A stretch of DNA of 64,000 bases from the NCBI RefSeq assembly GCF_001650345.1, contig NZ_LVHF01000029.1, forward strand, positions 1 to 64,000, read 5' to 3'. The DNA comes from Photobacterium jeanii. GTDB lineage: Bacteria; Pseudomonadota; Gammaproteobacteria; Enterobacterales; Vibrionaceae. The notes beneath the pieces were generated by a model, which saw nothing but the letters and a program-made list of their open reading frames with translations, was not told where the DNA came from and made no database searches. Positions 41,459-50,116 of the stretch are shown here, piece by piece. The position numbers and the translations under genes are program-made. Position 1 is the first letter of the stretch, and the number at the start of each line of letters is the position of its first letter.

Positions 41459-41950
41459 TTAAAACTTCAGATACTTCTTCATACCTGAAACACTCTTCTC
41501 ACCAAGGCCTGGTACTGATTCTAAATCTTTCGCTGACTTAAATTTTCCATGTTTCTTACGGTAATCAACAATCGCTTTCGCTTTCTTTTCACCAACACCC
41601 GGTAATGATTCAGCTAACTGCGCAGCAGAAGCGGTATTCACATTCACTGGTTTAAGTGCTTTTTTGGTTGCTGATTTACTCGATGCAGCCTTCTCAGGCT
41701 TGGATTTATCTGCTTTTGCTGTTGCCTTGTCTTTACTCGACTTACTACTCGCTGTTTGTGCTTTCTTTTTAGCCGCTTTTTCGGCTTTCTTTATACAGTC
41801 TGTTTTCTTATTTTTGTCAGATTTATACTTAGTCTCACATTGTTTGATTTCAGCTTTCAATCCTTTATCTGCTGTTGCCGCTTGTGCTGAAAACGAAAAC
41901 AGACTTATCGCCAGCAAAATAACACTCGCCCATCCTAGATTTTTCATCAC
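41459..41950 (-). CDS. ComEA-like helix-hairpin-helix DNA-binding protein
   Basis: 163 residues: signal peptide ending SAQA near 24, a Cys pair (KQCETKY, KTDCIKK), a Lys/Ala/Ser-rich linker of about 50 residues, and a C-terminal HhH domain (VNVNTASAAQLAESLPGVGEKKAKAIV written in part; second hairpin VPGLGEKSVSGMKKYLKF). The HhH part matches ComEA, which pulls DNA into the periplasm during natural transformation. The long Lys-rich linker is unlike the short ComEA of V. cholerae and may bind DNA by charge. Either a ComEA variant or a second periplasmic DNA-binding protein. Confidence 0.75.
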   Translation of the reverse strand: MMKNLGWASVILLAISLFSFSAQAATADKGLKAEIKQCETKYKSDKNKKTDCIKKAEKAAKKKAQTASSKSSKDKATAKADKSKPEKAASSKSATKKALKPVNVNTASAAQLAESLPGVGEKKAKAIVDYRKKHGKFKSAKDLESVPGLGEKSVSGMKKYLKF

Positions 41951-42489
41951 TGCTCTCCTTTATTATCTGTACCTATCTACTTATTAAGAAATATCACCAC
42001 CAACAATTGCAATGTTACTTCCTCAACAATCAATACAATTAAAGCTGATAAGCTAAATGTTAGAGGTGTAAATTTCCAGTTTTCTCATTTTTGATGCACT
42101 GTAGGAGTAACTAATAGTATTCACACGTTCAATAGCGCTCAATAGATAGATTCAATGGTCACCTTTGCGATTTAAATCTTAGTAAAAAGAAACACATCTT
42201 TTCTATAGTATTTATTAAATTCTAAATCATGCTTAACGATGTAATTAATAGTGCGCTTTTAAATTTGTAACTTAATATTAGCCCACTTAATTCCCACGTA
42301 GCATAGAGCCACTAGGTATCATGCTCCACATGTAAAGTTTAAATAATTATAACGTGCTACCAACCTTTCTTTTATTCAGCAAAGTATTAATGATAAATAT
42401 ATTATTTCATTGCGAGCAACTGATCGGAGTTGAACGTTCAACGAATAAACTCTAAGCTGTCACAAAAGTTTCACAACAAGAAAATTGAC
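41951..42489. other. AT-rich gap upstream of the tad genes
   Basis: About 500 bp with no supported gene. It should contain the tadE promoter. Several short AT-rich repeats are visible but no clear operator. A TTG at 42430 opens the tadE frame earlier. Confidence 0.5.
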
Positions 42490-43059
42490 ATGATTATCAG
42501 AAGGTTAAACAAGCAAGGCGGTGTATTTGCTATCGAGTTTGCCCTTGGCTTTATTGTGCTATTTATGTTTACCATGCTGATTTTTGAAGCATGCCGGTTA
42601 ACCTATATATGCTCCGTTCTTGATTATACAGCTGCAGAGGCCGCCCGTGACACTAGAGTTCAACTTAATAAAAGTGATGACTTTATTAAGTATAAAGGTA
42701 AAAACTGCGACACCGATGTATCTGAGAATGAAAAGCAAAAGTGTAAAACCATACAGTCCTTTTCTGGCGACCAATTTGCGATTTGGTTTCATACTTTCAT
42801 CAATAACAACGGCGGCAAACTATGGCAAGTATTTACTGCACGCAATGAAATGACGATTACTGCTCAGCACTACAAAAACCTATACGCACTTGCCGCTAAT
42901 AGACCAAGTTCGGGATGGAATAAAAACTCCGTTTCACTATATCAAGTAACTTATAAATACCAGCCAATATTTTTTAAATGGTCGTTTAGCGATAGTCAAA
43001 TTAAACGCCATGTTCTCGTTATTGATGAATTTGAGAGAAAACAAAGTGCGAAGATATAA
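42490..43059 (+). CDS. tadE: TadE-like pseudopilin
   Basis: About 189 residues from ATG 42490 (MIIRRLNKQGG). Class III signal: cleavage after Gly in KQGG-VFAIEFALGF, with Glu at +5 and a hydrophobic helix, as in TadE/TadF pseudopilins of the Tad (Flp) pilus system. A GRLTY/AAEAARDTRV-type segment follows the helix, typical of TadE. The rest is periplasmic with Cys that may pair (NCDTD, KCKTI). A TTG at 42430 gives a longer alternative. It overlaps tadF by about 50 bases at most. Confidence 0.8.
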   Translation: MIIRRLNKQGGVFAIEFALGFIVLFMFTMLIFEACRLTYICSVLDYTAAEAARDTRVQLNKSDDFIKYKGKNCDTDVSENEKQKCKTIQSFSGDQFAIWFHTFINNNGGKLWQVFTARNEMTITAQHYKNLYALAANRPSSGWNKNSVSLYQVTYKYQPIFFKWSFSDSQIKRHVLVIDEFERKQSAKI

Positions 43060-43588
43060 ACAAAAAGGCGTATTTTCAATTGAGATGGTCTTTGTATTAA
43101 TGGGTATGACAGCTTGTCTCTATTTTTGCTTCGATTTGGGTTTTCAGCAAATACGCAAAAGCCAATTAGAACGGGCTGCACACTCTCTCGTCTCGCTTCT
43201 AAAAGAGCGATCGCTTTTTTACAATAAATCAAGTTCTAAACAAGCCAAATATATAATCACATCCGGGCAAGCTCAGCAGCTACGTACTGTTGGGGCAAGG
43301 CTATTAAATACAACAGAAGACAATGTCTCAATTGTGATTGAATCTAGGGTCAATAGTAACTATACCTCCCCCTCTGTTGCTTTAGCGCCTCAATTAAACT
43401 GTGTTTCTCCAAAACCACTCTCTAATAACACGTTAGATGTTAAGCGTGAGAGGAGTGGTTCCTCTGCACCTATCTATCAAGTGACGATTTGCCAGCGCGT
43501 TCCAGCTTGGTTCGAGCGTGTCATGGGGAACGAGCCCAAGAAGAAGGATCGTGTGATCACCGCCCACTCCACATTCATAGGTAGATAA
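43010..43588 (+). CDS. tadF: TadF-like pseudopilin
   Basis: Up to 192 residues. Class III leader RRYKQKG with cleavage before VFSIEMVFVL (Glu at +5), followed by the pilin-like helix. A GTG at 43046 preceded by GAGAG would give a leader of normal length and remove most of the overlap with tadE; ATG 43010 is the longest choice. The periplasmic part has three Cys. TadF is a minor pilus component processed by prepilin peptidase TadV/CpaA. It is followed by tadG after one base. Confidence 0.78.
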   Translation: MFSLLMNLRENKVRRYKQKGVFSIEMVFVLMGMTACLYFCFDLGFQQIRKSQLERAAHSLVSLLKERSLFYNKSSSKQAKYIITSGQAQQLRTVGARLLNTTEDNVSIVIESRVNSNYTSPSVALAPQLNCVSPKPLSNNTLDVKRERSGSSAPIYQVTICQRVPAWFERVMGNEPKKKDRVITAHSTFIGR

Positions 43589-43589
43589 A

Positions 43590-45341
43590 ATGATAGCGAA
43601 GCAACAAGGCGCGGCAGCCATCTATTTCATTTTTATTATTGGTGCCATTATGTCTATGGGCGTTTTAGCCATAGAAGGTAGCCGCTATATAGGCAAAAAA
43701 GCACGCTTAGGTGATGCGATGGAAGCGGCATCTATTGCGGTTGCCGAAGCCGACATTACCAAAGCCGATTTCAATCAAGCTAAGGCCAATCACCTAGCAA
43801 AACAGTGGCTAGGTCATCTTGTTACTGACGCACAGAAAATGGAAATTAGCACTTCACGCAAAATAAAAGAAAACCACTACGGTATAAGCAACAACTCACC
43901 AACCAAATTTGCTTACTATCGTTATGATATTGAAGCTGTATCTACACATGAATCTTGGTTTAAATTCACCAACTGGCCTGCATTTGATAAAGAAGTAAAA
44001 GTAGCCAACACTGGCGCTGCTGGACGAATACAGGGAGCTCCGATCGATATCGTTTTTGTCGCTGATTTTTCTGAGAGTATGGATAACGACCAAAAAGGTT
44101 ATCAACCAAATGGTAAAGAAGATGACGATGATAAAATCGATCTTCTAAAGAAAATAGTTACAGATGTGACAACAGCTCTTCATAAAAACAACCCTGAATC
44201 TAGTTTTGCGTTTATTCCTTTTACTAAACGTATTGTTATCCAAAGAACCGACGCCAAAGGCAAGCTTCGTTTTTATTGCGTCTCCCCCCTCCTTTCTCCT
44301 CAGGGCTCAGTTTTTGAATCAGTCAGAAAATCTCCAGCTTTTCCTAAGTTAGTTCTTACCATGCATAAAAAGGATCATAAATGTAAAACATCAGACACCG
44401 AAGCGTATGGCAGGAAAGAGCGAACTCACATCTATAACGACTATTGTTTTACAAAAGAACAAATTAGCGTTGCGGAGCGTTATCTTTTCTGGCTTTGCCC
44501 ATTTGAAGACAGTGATAGCAAGAGCCATTTTGATCTTAAAGATAACGATGATGATTGCGATGAAGATGAGGATTACATCATTGGTCACGAGTGCAGTAAG
44601 ATGCCATTTCGGTATAAAAACAACTTACGTATAGATTACAACCCAACCGATATGACCAATTCTCCACAATGGAATAATCATATTGATATCAAACGAACAG
44701 CCAAGGAAATCAACCTTTCCAAACTGCCACTATTCTCAAGCATTATTCCTTACGATCATCTTCAAGATGGTCTCTTTGACGACGATGATGATGACGGTAT
44801 CGATTTTGAAAGGCACTGCGCAGAATGGGAAGACGATGATAATGTTCCTGAACACTATGTCCTAGATCGCCGTAAATACTATTCAACAAAAGATCTCAAC
44901 AAGCATTTCCTCGATAAAATAGAAGAAATGGAAGAAGATGGCGGCACTGATATGTATCAAGGTTTACTCGCTGCCCCTTCTCAATTCTACGGTGCTACCA
45001 ATAAGGAACGTGTAATTGTTGTTTTATCTGACGGGCTAGAAAATAACGATATGTTCGATAAGCTTGAAAAAGCTGGTCTTTGCAAGAATATCAAACGCGC
45101 ATTGAGCCATAACAGTAAAGGCGAATCGCATAACGTTCATCTTCTGTTCGTCAAATTTAGCCATAGAGAAAAAGCGAAAGGTGATGACGACGATGATGAA
45201 GAACTCGACCATCACAACAGCTTACCAGTCTACAAACGCTGCTTTGGTGAAAACATTATCGATGCCAATAAGCATGACAAAATCAGCGATGCCATTTTGA
45301 ATCACCTCACCGACGAAACGGGTCATAATTTTTATCGCTAG
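43590..45341 (+). CDS. tadG: TadG-like protein with von Willebrand A domain and Asp-rich loops
   Basis: 583 residues. N-terminal pilin-like segment KQQG-AAAIYFIFIIGAI without Glu at +5, as usual in TadG. A VWA domain begins at about 150; the metal-ion-dependent adhesion motif is D-F-S-E-S at 159-163, with the later Asp in IVVLSDGLENND and the Thr in DGGTDMYQGL. Four Asp-rich runs interrupt it (EDDDD near 178, DDDCDEDED near 325, DDDDDD near 403, DDDDDEE near 540). These look like calcium-binding or expanded-codon loops (GAT/GAC runs). Probably a surface adhesin or tip protein of a Tad-type pilus. Confidence 0.82.
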   Translation: MIAKQQGAAAIYFIFIIGAIMSMGVLAIEGSRYIGKKARLGDAMEAASIAVAEADITKADFNQAKANHLAKQWLGHLVTDAQKMEISTSRKIKENHYGISNNSPTKFAYYRYDIEAVSTHESWFKFTNWPAFDKEVKVANTGAAGRIQGAPIDIVFVADFSESMDNDQKGYQPNGKEDDDDKIDLLKKIVTDVTTALHKNNPESSFAFIPFTKRIVIQRTDAKGKLRFYCVSPLLSPQGSVFESVRKSPAFPKLVLTMHKKDHKCKTSDTEAYGRKERTHIYNDYCFTKEQISVAERYLFWLCPFEDSDSKSHFDLKDNDDDCDEDEDYIIGHECSKMPFRYKNNLRIDYNPTDMTNSPQWNNHIDIKRTAKEINLSKLPLFSSIIPYDHLQDGLFDDDDDDGIDFERHCAEWEDDDNVPEHYVLDRRKYYSTKDLNKHFLDKIEEMEEDGGTDMYQGLLAAPSQFYGATNKERVIVVLSDGLENNDMFDKLEKAGLCKNIKRALSHNSKGESHNVHLLFVKFSHREKAKGDDDDDEELDHHNSLPVYKRCFGENIIDANKHDKISDAILNHLTDETGHNFYR

Positions 45342-45375
45342 AGTTATGTAGCGCCTATCGCAAACTCGCTAAATC

Positions 45376-45422
45376 AAACCACCTTGCTCCCAAGGTGGTT
45401 TGCTCTCAAGGTGGTTTGTTCT
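45376..45422 (+). terminator. Terminator with duplicated right arm after tadG
   Basis: AAACCACCTTG pairs with CAAGGTGGTTT (45391-45401) or with a second copy of the same arm (45408-45418); a TTCTTTT run follows the second copy. The 16-base unit CTCNCAAGGTGGTTTG is duplicated in tandem. Confidence 0.8.
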
Positions 45423-45504
45423 TTTAACTCAGTCGAACTTGTGTTGACCTGTCTACAAGTGTCGGGTTCATGATAATGAGCCTTAACACAAAATGTAGAT
45501 CTCC

Positions 45505-46479
45505 ATGTTTAGTTGCTCTTTCAATTCCATCAAGCAAAATACTCAATGCCAACTTAACCATTTGCTGGCCAACATTCCCAATACCACAAAAGGTGTTTTA
45601 CTCGCCTTGGTATCCACTGCGTTGTTTGTGGTGGTAGGCATGATAGTGCGCATGCTGAGCGATACGATAGATACATTCCAAATTCTATTTTTTAGGCAGT
45701 TGATTTTCATCGCAGTGCTCATGCCCGCAATCGCACGTAACCTTGATATTTTGGTTAAGCCTAAACAAATAAAACTCCACACCATGCGGATCATAGGTGC
45801 GTTCACCGCCTTGTATTTGGGGTTTGTTACCGTTAGTCAGCTTCCCTTTGCCGACGCTCAGGCGCTGGGTTTCTTGCAAGTATTATTTGTTGCACTTATC
45901 TCGCGTAGTTTTCTTGCAGAAACTGTCAGCCCATCACGCTGGTTTACCATTGCTGTCGGCTTTGTCGGGGTAATATTAATCGTTCAGCCAAGTTTTTACG
46001 CAGCCAGCTTTACCTATGTAATTACAGGGGTGATTGCCGCAATAGGCGCTGCAGTGGCTGTTATCTGCGTGCGAAAAGTGGCACAAACAGAGCCACAAAT
46101 TACATTACTTACTTATCAAGCTGTCTTTATCGGATTGATTGCCTTTATCCCTAGCTTGAATCACTGGCATTGGCCAACTTGGCAAGAGCTAAGCTTATTA
46201 ATACTGGTTGGCTTGCTTTCGTCTGTTGGACAATGGGTTGGGGTGACGGCTTACAAGTATGGTCAGGCAAATATCATTGCTAATGTTCAGTATGTCAGCA
46301 TTATTTATTCTCTTATCTTGGGCTTTCTTATTTTTGCAGAAACTCCAAACCTGATTGCGATAACGGGCACTGGTGTATTGATTTTAAGTGCTGCACTACC
46401 ACTGCTTTACCAAAATTGGAAAACGCAATATAACGAAAGTCAAAGCAATGAAAAATCACCAAGCAAAGTCTCGGAGTAA
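45505..46479 (+). CDS. EamA/DMT-family transporter
   Basis: 324 residues with about ten transmembrane helices in two EamA repeats (about 28-160 and 175-310), a 10-TM drug/metabolite transporter layout: GVLLALVSTALFVVVGMIVRM in part, QILFFRQLIFIAVL, and SVGQWVGVTAYKYGQA in the second half. Substrate unknown. It is followed eight bases on by a MerR-type regulator on the same strand, which may control it. Confidence 0.85.
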   Translation: MFSCSFNSIKQNTQCQLNHLLANIPNTTKGVLLALVSTALFVVVGMIVRMLSDTIDTFQILFFRQLIFIAVLMPAIARNLDILVKPKQIKLHTMRIIGAFTALYLGFVTVSQLPFADAQALGFLQVLFVALISRSFLAETVSPSRWFTIAVGFVGVILIVQPSFYAASFTYVITGVIAAIGAAVAVICVRKVAQTEPQITLLTYQAVFIGLIAFIPSLNHWHWPTWQELSLLILVGLLSSVGQWVGVTAYKYGQANIIANVQYVSIIYSLILGFLIFAETPNLIAITGTGVLILSAALPLLYQNWKTQYNESQSNEKSPSKVSE

Positions 46480-46486
46480 ACAAGCT

Positions 46487-47014
46487 ATGTTCACCATCAC
46501 TCAACTCGCTCGACAGTGTGATGTCTCTCGTACCACAGTACTATATTACGAACGAGCAGGATTATTAGAACCGGCATCTAGAACAGAGAGCGGTTATCGT
46601 ACGTATAGTCATCGAGAAGTCGAACGCCTTAAAAGCATTCTTTCTTATCGCTCCTTTGGCGTTCCGGTCAGTGATATTGCGCCACTGTTAGAAACAGCCA
46701 ATGAGCAGGAACAAGAGCATATTTTACGCAGACAATTTAACGCGTTAGAAAACGAAATCCAAAAGCTCAGAAAACAGCAAAAAGCCATCTTCGTTATGCT
46801 CAATCAAAATCACGAAGCTCAACCTAGTATCATTTCCAAAGAACGTTGGGTTGAAATGATGGCTGCATCAGGAATGAGTGAAGATGACATGACTAACTGG
46901 CACATTCAGTTTGAGAAAATGGAGCCTGATGCCCACCAGCGTTTTTTAACTTCACTCGGTATTGATGAAAATGAAATTTCTCAGATGCGAAAACGATTTA
47001 GCTCTGAGACGTAG
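46487..47014 (+). CDS. MerR-family transcriptional regulator
   Basis: About 175 residues from ATG 46487, which has a GGAG ribosome binding site inside the end of the transporter gene. N-terminal winged helix MFTITQLARQCDVSRTTVLYYERAGLL in part, with the family's R-x-x-x-G-Y-R-x-Y motif (RTESGYRTYSHREVERL), then a coiled-coil dimerisation helix (ALENEIQKLRKQQKAIF). There are no Cys ligands for metal sensing, so it may sense an organic compound. The frame extends upstream to 46388 inside the transporter gene. Co-transcription suggests it regulates the EamA transporter. Confidence 0.85.
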   Translation: MFTITQLARQCDVSRTTVLYYERAGLLEPASRTESGYRTYSHREVERLKSILSYRSFGVPVSDIAPLLETANEQEQEHILRRQFNALENEIQKLRKQQKAIFVMLNQNHEAQPSIISKERWVEMMAASGMSEDDMTNWHIQFEKMEPDAHQRFLTSLGIDENEISQMRKRFSSET

Positions 47015-47110
47015 CCTCCCCCTCCTTTATGCCACCCTCTTCAATAAGGGGGTGAAACTCAAAGCATTAACAGTAATTAACAAGCTCGTTACCAAGCTCT
47101 CCTCAGTTAA

Positions 47111-47140
47111 GTATTTCGAACTTATAGGTTCTGCGAATAC
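47111..47140 (+). promoter_or_regulatory. Imperfect palindrome upstream of the sugar ABC operon
   Basis: GTATTTCGAAC and GTTCTGCGAATAC form an imperfect inverted repeat over 30 bases, about 130 bp before the binding protein start. A repressor operator is possible; no specific regulator is recognised. Confidence 0.35.
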
Positions 47141-47266
47141 TGTCATATTTCTCACAATCGTAATGATTCGATATCTTATTTTTTAGTGTTTTATTTTGAT
47201 CTAGTCATCAATAAGTAGGATTATTATGCGCAATTAGTGTATATACCATATCGGAGTATCATTCCA

Positions 47267-48283
47267 ATGAATAAGATCAGAACATTCCTCTGCTCACATG
47301 TACAAAAACCGTGCACAACATTAGCTACAGCCGCACTACTGGCTGGTGCCTCTCTGAGTGCTAACGCAGCGCCTTCAGGCAAAGATATGTCAATTTGGTT
47401 TGATGTGGGTGGCCCGGTTGGCGGCCCATACGCTACCGTAGTACAGAACGGTGCAGTACAAGCAGCAGAAGATCTTGGCGTTGATTTACGTGTGATCTAC
47501 TCTGATTGGCAACCACAGAAAATGGTAGAAAACTTCAAACAGGCTATTGCAGCTAAGCCTACAGGAATAGTAGTGATGGGCCACCCTGGAGACAGCGCAT
47601 ACAAGCCACTCATTGACGAAGCCTATACCAAAGGCATTCAAGTCACAGCTGTTGATACTGCGTTACCTGAAACCATGGCTGCCCAGCAAGCAAACGGTTT
47701 TGGTTATGTTGGCGTAAGCAATGCCGAACGCGGTATTCAATTAGCAAACCAAGCACTTCGCGAAGGCAAATTCAAAGCGGGTGATCGCGCTATGGTTTGG
47801 GGTATTAAAGATATCGCAGAACGAAGTGATTCAACTCGCGGCTTAATTTCAACCCTTGAAAAAGCAGGCTTAAACGTCGATTTCATTCAAATCTCACCAG
47901 AAGTCGATAAAGACCCATCACTTGGTACTAGCGTGCTTTCTGCTTACCTTGCTCGCACCCCAGACGTAAAACTCATCATGGTGGATCACGGCGCACTGAC
48001 CTCTCAAATGGGTAACTTTCTTCGTAATGCAGGTGTTCGTCCAAATGAGCTATTTGTCGCGGGTTTTAGCCTTTCACCAGCAACATCAGATGCCATTAAA
48101 ACGGGTTATGTTCAGCTAGTTGCGGACAGCCAACCTTACCTAATGGGTTACCTCTCTGTGGTTCAAGTTGTACTAAGCAAACGCTATGGCTTCTCAGGTC
48201 TAGACATCAATACTGGTGCTGGCTTTGTCAACGCAGGCAACATTGATTTCATTGCGCCATTGGCTGCCAAAGGCGTGCGTTAA
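47267..48283 (+). CDS. Sugar ABC transporter substrate-binding protein (CUT2 type)
   Basis: About 338 residues from ATG 47267, preceded by a TCGGAG ribosome binding site. Signal peptide ends ANA near 36; the mature protein is a type I periplasmic binding fold like RbsB: MSIWFDVGGPVGGPYATVVQNG in part, KPTGIVVMGHPGDSAYKPLI, and KLIMVDHGALTSQMGNFL. It delivers a monosaccharide or related ligand to the ATPase and permease that follow with one-base overlaps. A frame start at 47237 adds ten residues before the signal. Confidence 0.88.
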   Translation: MNKIRTFLCSHVQKPCTTLATAALLAGASLSANAAPSGKDMSIWFDVGGPVGGPYATVVQNGAVQAAEDLGVDLRVIYSDWQPQKMVENFKQAIAAKPTGIVVMGHPGDSAYKPLIDEAYTKGIQVTAVDTALPETMAAQQANGFGYVGVSNAERGIQLANQALREGKFKAGDRAMVWGIKDIAERSDSTRGLISTLEKAGLNVDFIQISPEVDKDPSLGTSVLSAYLARTPDVKLIMVDHGALTSQMGNFLRNAGVRPNELFVAGFSLSPATSDAIKTGYVQLVADSQPYLMGYLSVVQVVLSKRYGFSGLDINTGAGFVNAGNIDFIAPLAAKGVR

Positions 48284-49038
48284 TGAGCAACAATGTGTTA
48301 GAAATTACAGGGCTGAACAAGTGGTTTGGCCCTGTTCATGCGTTAAAAAATATCGAGTTCTCCCTTCGTCGTGGCGAGGTTTGTGCCTTGCTCGGCGATA
48401 ACGGTGCTGGCAAATCAACCCTAATCAAATTAATCAGTGGCGTGGAAACCATAGAGCAAGGACAGGTGCGCATTAACGGTCATCGCCTTGATATCCCAAA
48501 CTATGGAGTAAAACGCGCTCGTCAACTAGGCATTGAAACCGTCTATCAATCTGGCTCTTTAGGGGAGCAACAGAGCGTTTGGCGCAATTTGTTTTTGGGT
48601 AGGCACCTTAGAAACAAACTGGGCTTTATCGATCAAAAAGAAGAACGCCGCCAAGCGGCTGCGCTACTTCGCAAACTTGATTTACGTGGTGTCGGTGCTG
48701 ACATAGATACTCCCGTCAATTTACTTTCCGGTGGCGAACGCCAAGGGCTTGCTATTGGTCGCGCGATGTTATTTGATGCTAGCGTTGTCATTTTAGATGA
48801 ACCCACTACCGCCCTTTCTCTTGGCGAAGTCGACAAAGTTTTACGATTCATCGAAACGCTCAAAGAACAGCAACGTGCTTGCTTATTAATTACCCATAAC
48901 ATGAATGATGCTTTCCGCGTTGCTGATCGCTTCGTCGTCATGGATCGCGGACACATTGTCGCGGAATACCACAAATCAGATATGACTCAAGACGCGCTTC
49001 ATAAAGCACTGCTCGATGCAGTTGGGAGAGGCGCATAA
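48283..49038 (+). CDS. Sugar ABC transporter ATP-binding protein, single domain
   Basis: 251 residues with one ABC domain: Walker A GDNGAGKSTLIK, signature LSGGERQGLAIGRA, Walker B VVILDEPTTALSLGEV and switch His in LITHNM. CUT2 transporters (RbsA, MglA) usually have two fused ABC domains of about 500 residues; here a single domain presumably works as a homodimer, as in the FrcA type. It overlaps its neighbours by one base on each side. Confidence 0.9.
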   Translation: MSNNVLEITGLNKWFGPVHALKNIEFSLRRGEVCALLGDNGAGKSTLIKLISGVETIEQGQVRINGHRLDIPNYGVKRARQLGIETVYQSGSLGEQQSVWRNLFLGRHLRNKLGFIDQKEERRQAAALLRKLDLRGVGADIDTPVNLLSGGERQGLAIGRAMLFDASVVILDEPTTALSLGEVDKVLRFIETLKEQQRACLLITHNMNDAFRVADRFVVMDRGHIVAEYHKSDMTQDALHKALLDAVGRGA

Positions 49039-50027
49039 TGATGTCGTTTTTATCCCGTCACCGCATTCCAACCTTAACCGCGATTATCTTAATCGGTTTA
49101 TGGGCGATTTTTGCCTATCTCAGTCCGCAAACTTTCCTTCATTTGCGGATTTACACCTCGTTCATGTCAACCATTCCTTTCACTGCAATGTTGGCTTTTG
49201 CCCTGACACTATTAATCATTGCCCGTGAAATCGACATGAGTTTCCCCTCCGTGGTTGCACTAGGCGGGTATGTGTTTGCTGCGATGTTCAAAGCAACGCA
49301 ATCGCCAATAATCGCTTTGGTTGCAGCGCTATTAGCTGGTATTGCATGCGGCGTTTTGAATGGTTGTTTGGTGGTGGTGTTTCGCATTCCTTCCATCATC
49401 GCCACTATTGGTACTCAATTCTTCCTTGGCGGCTTAACCACGGTCTTAGCCGATGGTATTGCACTCAGCATTCCAGAGGTGCGTGAAACCGCGCTTCATG
49501 GTTTGTTAGTCGGACGCATTGCCGAGATCATTCCAGCGCAAGTCCTATGGGCTGGCGCGCTCCTTGCCTTACTCTGGCTCTTGCTCGCTTGGCATGTATT
49601 TGGCGATAACGTCAACTTCATTGGCGACAACCCAAACGCGGCAAAAATGATGGGCGTCCCCGTTGCTCGCACACGTATGTTGCTCTTTATGCAAATGGGC
49701 GCGATTTCAGCCTTAGTCGGTGTTTTTGTCAGCCTCGAAATGAGCAGTTGGTGGCCCAATCAAGGGCAAGGATACATGTTGCTAGTATTCGCTTCGGTAT
49801 TTATTGGTGGCACCTCGGTACTTGGAGGCAGAGGTACATTAATCGGCACTCTCTTTGGCGCCAGTATCATCGGTATTTTAGAAGCTGGGATCATCAGCGC
49901 AGGATTGGCAGGGTTTTGGACCCGCTTGATTTACGGCGTGATCATCTTGTTATCACTGGTCGTTCACAGTGTTCTACTCAAACAGCATTCACGCTCATGG
50001 CGACAGCTTTTCACAATAGACTCCTAA
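49038..50027 (+). CDS. Sugar ABC transporter permease (RbsC type)
   Basis: 329 residues with about eight to ten transmembrane helices. CUT2 permease hallmarks: FALTLLIIAREIDMSFPSVVALGGY written in part, then GILNGCLVV-like GVLNGCLVVVFRIPSIIATIG, and the C-terminal FIGGTSVLGGRGTLIGTLFGA. It forms the import channel as a homodimer with the single-domain ATPase. Translationally coupled to the upstream gene (start and stop codons overlap). Confidence 0.9.
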   Translation: MMSFLSRHRIPTLTAIILIGLWAIFAYLSPQTFLHLRIYTSFMSTIPFTAMLAFALTLLIIAREIDMSFPSVVALGGYVFAAMFKATQSPIIALVAALLAGIACGVLNGCLVVVFRIPSIIATIGTQFFLGGLTTVLADGIALSIPEVRETALHGLLVGRIAEIIPAQVLWAGALLALLWLLLAWHVFGDNVNFIGDNPNAAKMMGVPVARTRMLLFMQMGAISALVGVFVSLEMSSWWPNQGQGYMLLVFASVFIGGTSVLGGRGTLIGTLFGASIIGILEAGIISAGLAGFWTRLIYGVIILLSLVVHSVLLKQHSRSWRQLFTIDS

Positions 50028-50116
50028 GGAGTTAAGCCAACCAATATCATAGTTGGCTTCATCGCTGCTCGTCTGAGTGATTTTCGTTTTTTGGTTTCAT
50101 AGTAAAAGGATTCGTT

